Shown one piece after another: positions 25,705 through 32,463 of a stretch of DNA of 64,000 nucleotides. The translations under genes were made by a program, and so were the position numbers. This stretch comes from Chengkuizengella axinellae (GTDB lineage Bacteria > Bacillota > Bacilli > Paenibacillales > KCTC-33759), in the NCBI RefSeq assembly GCF_030730905.1, contig NZ_JAVAMP010000001.1, positions 558,001-622,000 of the forward strand. Reading direction: 5' to 3'. Position 1 is the first letter of the stretch. Every line of letters begins with the position of its first letter. The notes under the pieces were generated by a model that saw only the letters and a program-made list of their open reading frames with translations, was not told the DNA's origin and made no database searches.

Positions 25705-26598
25705 ATGCCGGGTAAAAGAAGATTTTATGAGGTTTTGTATGGCTGGTTGTTTGTGTCACCCGCAGTTGTTGTGTTAGGCATTTTTGTTATGGCGTCCATA
25801 GTTTTTGCGGTCTATGTTTCTTTTCATAAAGTGAATTTATTTACGGGTTATTATGAATTTATTGGTTTTGATAATTATATAAGGATTTTTACAGATACCA
25901 AAACTAAAACTGCTTTTATGAATACCATAACTTTTGTTGCTGTGGTTGTCCCTATTCAAACGATATTAGCATTAATTATGGCTGCTGTATTAGATGCTAA
26001 AATTAAAGGGAAATTGGCATTTAGAGCGATTTATTTTTTGCCAACCCTTACATCTAGTGCAGCATTAACGATGATTTTTATGTTTTTATTTAGTTTTACA
26101 GGACCTGTTAATCAGTTAGCATTGAACATGAATCTATTACAAGAACCCATTAACTTTTTGAACGATCCTAGTTTTGCTTTGAAGGTTATCATGGCAATGA
26201 ATATATGGTCTACTGTTCCTTTTTTTATGACAATCTATCTAGCTGCTTTGCAGGATGTACCAGATACAGTATATGAAGCTGCTGAAGTGGATGGAGCAAA
26301 TCAAGTCCAAAAATTTCTATATATCACAGTTCCACAATTAAAACCTGTAACAACCTTTGTTTTACTCATGGGTATTATTGGAACCTTTCAGCTGTTTGAT
26401 CAAGCCTATATCTTCTCCAATGGAACTGGTGGACCGGAAAATTCTACATTGACAGTTGCTTTGCTCGTTTTTAGAAATGCATTTGGGCAAAACAATACAA
26501 TGGGATTTGCAGCTGCTATGGCTATCATTCTATCTATAGTCATTTTCATAGTATCTTATATTGCTCAAAAACTAAATAAGTCAGAAAGCTTATATTAG
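25705..26598 (+). CDS. Sugar ABC transporter permease (MalF type)
   Basis: The 297-residue inner-membrane permease has six predicted helices and the EAA loop EAAEVDGANQVQKFLYITVPQ near residue 192, where the ATPase docks. It pairs with the MalG-type permease that starts 13 bases after it. No ATPase gene is found in the operon, so a shared MsmX/MalK-type ATPase elsewhere must energise it. Confidence 0.94.
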   Translation: MPGKRRFYEVLYGWLFVSPAVVVLGIFVMASIVFAVYVSFHKVNLFTGYYEFIGFDNYIRIFTDTKTKTAFMNTITFVAVVVPIQTILALIMAAVLDAKIKGKLAFRAIYFLPTLTSSAALTMIFMFLFSFTGPVNQLALNMNLLQEPINFLNDPSFALKVIMAMNIWSTVPFFMTIYLAALQDVPDTVYEAAEVDGANQVQKFLYITVPQLKPVTTFVLLMGIIGTFQLFDQAYIFSNGTGGPENSTLTVALLVFRNAFGQNNTMGFAAAMAIILSIVIFIVSYIAQKLNKSESLY

Positions 26599-26611
26599 GA
26601 GCTGATGATCG

Positions 26612-27442
26612 ATGAAGAATAAAAAGGTTTTTAAATGGTTTCTTTACATTGTACTGATTGGATATGCAGCATTAACTTTTTTTCCATTTTTATGGGCGAA
26701 CTCTGCATCGTTTAAGTCTTATAGTGAAATAACGGGTGGAGGACTAAATATTTTTCCAGAGTCTCCTACAATAGCTGCATATGAAAAGTTATTTACAATA
26801 GACGAGCATTTTGTAAGGTGGATCGTGAATTCATTAGTGATTTGTATAGTTGGCACTACGCTCAATGTATTTTTAAATTCGATGGCGGGTTATTCATTAG
26901 CTCGTTTGCATTTTAGAGGGAAGAATCTCGTTTTTTATGCCATATTGGTTTCTATCATGGTGCCTGCGCAGGTTTTATTGATTCCTAATTATTTGATCGT
27001 CAAGTCACTTGGATTGTTAAATACTTATTCTGCAGTGATCTTACCTGTGGCAGTAAATGCAACGTTTATTTTTATGATGCGCCAGTTTTATATTAATTTT
27101 CCTAGAGATGTAGAGGAAGCTGCAGCAATTGATGGATTAGGAAGATTAGGAATATTTTTTAGAATATCGATGCCTCTGGCTAAGCCTGCTATTGCAACAC
27201 AATCCGTTTTCGTATTTTTAGGTTTTTGGAATGAATTTTTGAAACCTAAACTATATTTGGCAGACCCTGCTAAATATACACTGACCGTTGGGATACAGAC
27301 GATGATGAGTCGTTATTCAGGTATCACGCAATGGGATGAGGTGATGGCTGCAAGTGTAATTTCTTTAATTCCCATCTTAATTATTTATGTAGTATTGAAT
27401 AAATACTTTTTACAAGGGATTCGAATGGACGGAGAAAAGTAG
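26612..27442 (+). CDS. Sugar ABC transporter permease (MalG type)
   Basis: The 276-residue permease has six helices and the EAA loop EAAAIDGLGRLGIFFRISMP near residue 170. It is the second half of the heterodimeric channel. The short gaps to its neighbours show co-transcription with the binding protein, GH65 and beta-phosphoglucomutase genes. Confidence 0.94.
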   Translation: MKNKKVFKWFLYIVLIGYAALTFFPFLWANSASFKSYSEITGGGLNIFPESPTIAAYEKLFTIDEHFVRWIVNSLVICIVGTTLNVFLNSMAGYSLARLHFRGKNLVFYAILVSIMVPAQVLLIPNYLIVKSLGLLNTYSAVILPVAVNATFIFMMRQFYINFPRDVEEAAAIDGLGRLGIFFRISMPLAKPAIATQSVFVFLGFWNEFLKPKLYLADPAKYTLTVGIQTMMSRYSGITQWDEVMAASVISLIPILIIYVVLNKYFLQGIRMDGEK

Positions 27443-27473
27443 GTCATTTTATATCAGTTGGGGAGGAAGAGGT

Positions 27474-28124
27474 GTGACAAACTTTAAACTGTTTATATTT
27501 GATTTGGACGGCGTATTGACGGAATCGAGTGAACAGCACTTTTTGGCGTGGAAAAAACTTTCTGATGAGCTGGGGATTTCAATTGATGAAAAGTTTAATG
27601 ATCAATTGAAGGGAATATCAAGAATGGACTCATTGGAAAGAATATTAGCTAATGGAGGAATAGCGGAGAATTATTCAAAGAAACAAAAGGAAGATTTGGC
27701 AGCAAGGAAAAATGAATATTATGTAAGCATGATCTCACAGTTTACAGAAGAAAATCTAAATGATGGTGTGAGAGAACTTTTTTCTAAGTTAAAGAAACAT
27801 AATATTTTGATTGCCATAGGAAGTGCCTCAAAAAATGCACCATTATTACTAAAGAAGCTAAACATTGAAAAGTATATTGATTATATTGTGAATCCTAAAA
27901 ATTTGAAAAGCAAGCCTGCTCCTGATATATTTTTAAATGCAGCAAATAAATGGAGTATCGAACCTAGAGATTGTGTCGGAATAGAAGACTCTGTTTCTGG
28001 TATTTCCTCTATTAAATCAGCAGGTATGTTTGCGATTGGTATAGGTGATCAAAAGGTGTTGAATCAAGCAGATATTGTATATAAACAAACAAAAGAAGTT
28101 AATTTGTTGGATTTACTTAAGTGA
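27474..28124 (+). CDS. pgmB: Beta-phosphoglucomutase
   Basis: The 216-residue HAD-superfamily enzyme turns beta-glucose 1-phosphate into glucose 6-phosphate. Motif I FDLDGVLTESSEQHFLAWKKL has the two aspartates and the cap-domain histidine of the beta-PGM group; IGSASKNAP is motif II, and KPAPDIFLNAANK plus GIEDSVSGISS are motifs III and IV. The start is GTG after GGGGAGGAAGAG. It completes the phosphorolysis route begun by GH65. Confidence 0.93.
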   Translation: MTNFKLFIFDLDGVLTESSEQHFLAWKKLSDELGISIDEKFNDQLKGISRMDSLERILANGGIAENYSKKQKEDLAARKNEYYVSMISQFTEENLNDGVRELFSKLKKHNILIAIGSASKNAPLLLKKLNIEKYIDYIVNPKNLKSKPAPDIFLNAANKWSIEPRDCVGIEDSVSGISSIKSAGMFAIGIGDQKVLNQADIVYKQTKEVNLLDLLK

Positions 28125-28242
28125 ACTCGTTTAAGCATAGCTAAAACATTTAGAAATCTGAGGAAGACTCCACTCACCAACCTATATAGATAGGTGATTG
28201 AACAAAAAGAGATTACAAATTACATCATTGAAGGTGAAGAGA

Positions 28243-28715
28243 ATGAATGAAAATGTAAAATGTTTAGGATGCAGCTTAGCTAATAAAATGCAGATTGTAA
28301 ATGTTGTATATGAAGATGAATATGTATGCTGTTTTTTAGATCATGAACCGTTTAATGAAGGACATACGTTAATTCTTCCTAAAAAACACTTGGTAGAAGC
28401 TGTTGAGCTAAATGATAAAACTGAAACTGCAATAATGAATGCTTCAAAACTTATTTCCAAGGCAATAAATGAGCTTTATCAACCAGATGGAATTACAATT
28501 TGTCAGAATGGGGCATATTTAATGAGTTGACTCATTATCATATGCATGTTGTACCTCGGTATAAAGGACAGTCTTTTGCAGATTTTTATATCGAGGAATA
28601 TGTAGACAATGAAAAGGAGAAAAACAGGTTGGCGGAAACTAGAGTGAATTTAGAAAATGCGATAAAGAGAATCTTAGTTTCAGTGGGAGATTCTATATCT
28701 CGCGCTGAAAGTTAG
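28243..28715 (+). pseudogene. HIT family hydrolase gene with a frameshift
   Basis: Two frames together encode a histidine-triad protein. The first frame (28243-28530) gives CLGCSLANKM, EDEYVCCFLDHEPFNEGHTLILPKKH and ends with GITICQNG. The second, one frame over (to 28715), continues with FNELTHYHMHVVPRY, which holds the HxHxH triad. The break is at a GGGG run at about 28508-28511; one extra G would restore QNGGIFNELTHYHMH. Either the gene is inactivated by a 1-base deletion or this is a homopolymer sequencing error. Intact proteins of this type hydrolyse nucleoside phosphoramidates or dinucleotides. Confidence 0.8.
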
Positions 28716-28986
28716 ATGACCTTATCAGGTGAAACCAAGTTGTATTTCCCCTTGAAGAAGTGGGAGTCTTACAGCTTGTAGAACGTGGTAAAAGTATTAA
28801 TGAACTGACAGACTCTTGCATTATAGAGGGTGGTACAATTAACTTTGTATATCAATAAAGATTTATATCTAAATTCAGCCTAGGCTGCGTCCTGTGTGCA
28901 GTCACTTCTGCCACATTTTTTGGGTCACATATGTTCAATCTCTTCCATGTGACCATGCAGTGGGATTGCGATTTTTCCATAAAATA

Positions 28987-29006
28987 AGGGGAATTGAGGC
29001 CTTATT
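28987..29006 (+). repeat. Short local repeat, copy 1
   Basis: AGGGGAATTGAGGCCTTATT; the reverse complements of 29043-29064 and 29092-29113 read almost the same, so this copy is inverted relative to the other two. Confidence 0.6.
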
Positions 29007-29042
29007 CGTCCAATTTCCCTTGTAACATTGTAGGTTTATTAA

Positions 29043-29064
29043 AATAAGATCCTCAGATTCCTCT
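29043..29064 (-). repeat. Short local repeat, copy 2
   Basis: On the minus strand it starts AGAGGAATCTGAGGATCTTA, matching copy 1 at most positions. Copy 3 lies exactly 49 bases further on. Confidence 0.6.
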
Positions 29065-29091
29065 ATTTATTGATATAATAAAAATTACCTA

Positions 29092-29113
29092 AATAAGACC
29101 CTCAAATTCCCTC
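29092..29113 (-). repeat. Short local repeat, copy 3
   Basis: On the minus strand it starts GAGGGAATTTGAGGGTCTTA. Same orientation as copy 2. Confidence 0.6.
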
Positions 29114-29257
29114 ATCATTATTAAAAAGACATCATATTTCAAATTTACCGAAAATACTATACAAACACATAGACTACTAATTACTAATATGGTATATTTT
29201 ACAAAAATAGATCGCATATTCTAGCAGCTATTTAAAAGATCATAGTAGGTGGTAAGT

Positions 29258-29689
29258 TTGAGTTTAAGAAAATTAAAAGAAATTCGTTCTATATTATGGA
29301 TTGTACTTATATTATGTATTGTCTGCTTGCTAATGCTTGAGTTGTTTTTAACAAAAGAGAGTCAAATACAAGATTTGGAGCAGGTAAATGATCAGGTGGA
29401 AGATGTCTTATTATTAAATGATGAAGATACTGGTAAACAAAGTATTGATCAAGGAAAGGCTTCTTCAGATGCTAAGAAAGAAACAAATAACTCTCCTTCT
29501 AAAGTAAACATTAATCAAGCAACGGTTGAACAATTAATGACGCTTCCCAATATTGGTGAAGTAAAAGCACAAGCGATAGTAGATTACAGAGAAGAGAATG
29601 GGAGATTCCTAAATGGAGCTGAGCTAACCAATGTAAAAGGAATTGGGGAGAAAACGGTTGAAAAATTAAAAGGTCTGATTACATATTAA
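29258..29689 (+). CDS. comEA: Short ComEA-like DNA-binding competence protein
   Basis: The 143-residue protein has one N-terminal membrane anchor (about residues 9-30), a polar linker and a C-terminal tandem helix-hairpin-helix DNA-binding domain (KVNINQATVEQLMTLPNIG to GIGEKTVEKLKGLI). It lacks the SLBB-like oligomerisation domain between anchor and HhH seen in B. subtilis ComEA (about 205 residues). It would hold transforming DNA at the outer face of the membrane. The start is a TTG at 29258, five bases after TAGGTGG; a GTG at 29249 overlaps that ribosome site. A gene for homocysteine synthase separates it from comEB. Confidence 0.9.
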   Translation: MSLRKLKEIRSILWIVLILCIVCLLMLELFLTKESQIQDLEQVNDQVEDVLLLNDEDTGKQSIDQGKASSDAKKETNNSPSKVNINQATVEQLMTLPNIGEVKAQAIVDYREENGRFLNGAELTNVKGIGEKTVEKLKGLITY

Positions 29690-29758
29690 CGAAGAACATT
29701 AGTCTTCACTGTTATTCAGTTTAAAACTTTTTATAAAAAAATAAGGAGGAATAATATT

Positions 29759-31051
29759 ATGTCTGAGGAACTCAAGTTAGAATTAGAAACTATGGCGGTA
29801 CACGCAGGTCAAGAGGTAGATCCAACTACGATGTCAAGAGCTCTTCCAATTTACCAAACAACATCGTACGAATTTAAGGATACGGAGCATGCTGCGAATC
29901 TATTTGCTTTAAAAGAGTTTGGGAATGTTTATACAAGATTAATGAATCCGACTTCGGATGCTTTGGAAAAAAGAGTAGCGGCTTTAGAAGGTGCACCAGC
30001 TGCTTTGGCAACGGCTTCCGGCTCAGCTGCTATTACTTATTCTATTTTAAACATCGCAGGTACAGGAGATGAAATTGTTTCTGCTGCAAGTTTGTATGGG
30101 GGAACGTATAATTTGTTTTCAGCAAGCCTTCCTAAAATCGGTATAGATGTAAAGTTTGTAGATCCGGTTGACCCAGAAAACTTCAGCAAAGCGATTACTA
30201 GTAAAACAAAAGCATTATTTGCAGAATCTATTGGTAACCCTAGAGGGGATGTACTAGATATTCAAGCCGTTGCTAAAATAGCTCATGAACATAACATTCC
30301 ACTCATCGTTGACAATACAATTCCATCCCCTTACTTACTGCGTCCTATTGAACATGGTGCAGATATCGTTGTACATTCAGCTACAAAATTTATAGGAGGT
30401 CATGGTACTTCTATTGGAGGAGTTATTGTTGATGGAGGAACATTTGATTGGAAAGCAAGCGGTAAATTTCCTGGATTAACTGAGCCTGATCCAACTTATA
30501 ATGGTCTTATATATACTGAGGCTGTAGGTCCGATTGCTTATGTTATAAAAGCACGTGTTCAATTGTTGCGTGATATGGGGGCGGCAATTTCTCCTTTCAA
30601 TTCATTTTTACTTATGCAAGGATTAGAAACTCTTCATCTGAGAATGGAAAGGCACAGTGAAAACGCACTTAAAATTGCTCAGTTTTTAGAGAATCATGAT
30701 TTTGTTGATAGTGTTAATTATGCAGGGCTGGAAAGCCATCCTTCTCATCAACTAGCTAAAAAGTATTTGCCTAACGGACAAGGAGCCGTAATGACATTTG
30801 AAGTAAAAGGTGGGTTAGAAGCGGGCAAAAAAGTCATCAATTCTGTTAAAATATTTACTCATCTAGCAAATATCGGGGACAGCAAATCATTAATTATACA
30901 CCCTGCAAGTACAACACATGCTCAATTGCAAGGTGAAGATTTATTATCTACTGGAGTTTCAGAAGGGATGATTCGACTATCTATTGGGACAGAATCGGCT
31001 GCTGATTTAATCAAAGATATAGATCAAGCTCTAAAAGCTAGTCAGCAATAA
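29759..31051 (+). CDS. metY: O-acetylhomoserine sulfhydrylase (homocysteine synthase)
   Basis: The 430-residue PLP enzyme of the Cys/Met metabolism family makes homocysteine from O-acetyl-L-homoserine and sulfide. The N-terminal [15 protein letters not shown] and [15 protein letters not shown] blocks and the PLP lysine in [16 protein letters not shown] (about residue 209) define it; the extra length (about 430) distinguishes this type from gamma-synthase (about 380). A GGAGGA ribosome site is present. It interrupts the comEA-comEB order, with no SAM riboswitch in the 69-base gap upstream. Confidence 0.93.
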   Translation: MSEELKLELETMAVHAGQEVDPTTMSRALPIYQTTSYEFKDTEHAANLFALKEFGNVYTRLMNPTSDALEKRVAALEGAPAALATASGSAAITYSILNIAGTGDEIVSAASLYGGTYNLFSASLPKIGIDVKFVDPVDPENFSKAITSKTKALFAESIGNPRGDVLDIQAVAKIAHEHNIPLIVDNTIPSPYLLRPIEHGADIVVHSATKFIGGHGTSIGGVIVDGGTFDWKASGKFPGLTEPDPTYNGLIYTEAVGPIAYVIKARVQLLRDMGAAISPFNSFLLMQGLETLHLRMERHSENALKIAQFLENHDFVDSVNYAGLESHPSHQLAKKYLPNGQGAVMTFEVKGGLEAGKKVINSVKIFTHLANIGDSKSLIIHPASTTHAQLQGEDLLSTGVSEGMIRLSIGTESAADLIKDIDQALKASQQ

Positions 31052-31155
31052 TTATTCTTATACATGTATAAATAAAAAGATAGACTACAATTTTTTAATC
31101 GTGTTTGCTATAATAGCATATAATATTTTCATTATCCATTTAAAGGAGCACATAC

Positions 31156-31677
31156 ATGAATAAGAACATTCGCAAGGATTGGGACACTTATTTTTTAGAT
31201 ATTGCATACATGGCTGCTACAAGATCACAATGTCCTCGAAGAAGAGTAGGGGCTGTACTTGTACAAGGTAAAAAATTGCTAGGTTCAGCATATAATGGTG
31301 CACCGATGGGAGTTCCAGATTGTTCAGAAGCAGGATGTATGATTGCTGAAGAATATGAGATGAAGAATATAGATGGAAAAGATGAAATGGTGAAAAAACA
31401 ACGTTGTGTCAGAACCATTCATGCAGAGCAAAATTTATTGCTGTTTACAGATCGTAAGGATCGTGAAGGATCAACGGTTTATGTAACAGACCAGCCTTGT
31501 TGGACCTGCGCCAATATGCTTGCTAATTCCGGAATTTCTGAGATCGTTTATCACCGTCCCTATACAAAAGATTCGGACAAAGTAAATAGGCTGATGAAAG
31601 ATAGAGGGATTGTGTTCAGAATGTTAGAGCAGTACCAGCCTCCTGAAGGTGTGTTTGCTGAGATTAAAGACAATTAA
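31156..31677 (+). CDS. comEB: ComEB, dCMP deaminase family protein
   Basis: The 173-residue zinc enzyme deaminates dCMP to dUMP for dTTP synthesis. The zinc ligands are in HAEQNLL (about residue 92) and PCWTCANML (about 116). A second zinc site typical of the family is built from CSEAGC. ComEB is part of the competence locus by position but is dispensable for DNA uptake in B. subtilis. A terminator follows. Confidence 0.95.
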   Translation: MNKNIRKDWDTYFLDIAYMAATRSQCPRRRVGAVLVQGKKLLGSAYNGAPMGVPDCSEAGCMIAEEYEMKNIDGKDEMVKKQRCVRTIHAEQNLLLFTDRKDREGSTVYVTDQPCWTCANMLANSGISEIVYHRPYTKDSDKVNRLMKDRGIVFRMLEQYQPPEGVFAEIKDN

Positions 31678-31706
31678 TGTTTAGTTTTAAAATAATTGAT
31701 TAGTGT

Positions 31707-31738
31707 AACCACAGTTGGGAAAATCTGCTGTGGTTTTT
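31707..31738 (+). terminator. Intrinsic terminator after comEB
   Basis: AACCACAG pairs with CTGTGGTT, followed by TTTTTG. It cuts comEB from comEC. Confidence 0.88.
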
Positions 31739-31745
31739 TGTATTC

Positions 31746-32108
31746 CTATTCTTTCTCCTTATAAAAACTAAAAATAATAATTAACCCTAAGAATATTCCA
31801 GCGTAAGTAGTGATGGCAGTACCTCTAAACAAGAAAAGCCATATTGGCATTGGAAGCGGAAGTACAAATAAATACCGTAATATATTTGCAAATAATATAT
31901 AAAAGACAGGAACTCCAAAAATCAATAAACTAAAATAATTCACTTTCCACCTTCCGACTCTTTTCATTTCTCTATATAAAAAGGGTAACCCTATTAATAA
32001 TCCGAAAAGAAATTCAATGAAACTCCAAAAAAATCGTACTAATGTAAAAGATATGGAAGTATCTAAAAGAGCATCATTCAGCATCCAGTGTTCATATGAA
32101 ATTTTCAA
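31746..32108 (-). CDS. Small membrane protein of unknown function
   Basis: The 120-residue frame from a TTG start has three to four hydrophobic segments, and I do not recognise the family. The TTG at 32108 has a poorly spaced ribosome site. The frame is open further upstream to a CTG at 32168 that follows AAAGGAG by 9 bases; this would add LIKKISFYIIYIVIFLLFWE, a clear extra membrane helix. The longer form may be the real protein, using a non-ATG start. It lies on the strand opposite to comEB and comEC. Confidence 0.55.
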   Translation of the reverse strand: MKISYEHWMLNDALLDTSISFTLVRFFWSFIEFLFGLLIGLPFLYREMKRVGRWKVNYFSLLIFGVPVFYILFANILRYLFVLPLPMPIWLFLFRGTAITTYAGIFLGLIIIFSFYKEKE

Positions 32109-32415
32109 CTCCCAAAATAATAAAAATATTACAATATAGATTATATAAAATGATATTTTTTTAATCAGTTGTATTCACTCCTTTAAAAGTAAATTCTTAT
32201 TCTCGGTATTGAATAATACGTGATAATATAGAAAAAGATGCGAAGGTAATCATTTTTTTGTTCTACTTTCATTTTCCATAGGAGAATATTGAGTTAAATG
32301 AACCATATACAACCTATGTTATAGAATGTTAAAATATGGATGAAAACACATTTGGATTTTAACTATACACGAAACTAAAAATAAATGACTATAATTATAA
32401 ATCATATCGAGGAAG

Positions 32416-32447
32416 AACCTCTTTCGAATACATCGAAAGAGGTTTTT
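32416..32447 (+). terminator. Terminator/attenuator in the comEC leader
   Basis: AACCTCTTTCGA (32416-32427) and TCGAAAGAGGTT (32433-32444) pair perfectly over 12 bp around a 5-base loop and run into TTTTTG. It ends six bases before the comEC ribosome site, so any message for comEC must read through it. Confidence 0.85.
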
Positions 32448-32463
32448 GTGTTGGAGTGAGCAG

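Larger units (their letters stand above)
28716..29248. other. 533-base gene-poor region with short repeats and an ORF remnant
   Basis: No intact gene is seen. At about 28744-28857 a short open frame (FPLEEVGVLQLVERGKSINE and on to INFVYQ) looks protein-like but has no start or ribosome site and is possibly a gene remnant. A perfect 8-bp inverted repeat GGTCACAT/ATGTGACC lies at 28923-28954. Three copies of a 20-22-base repeat follow (28987-29113). The last part should hold the comEA promoter. Confidence 0.5.
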
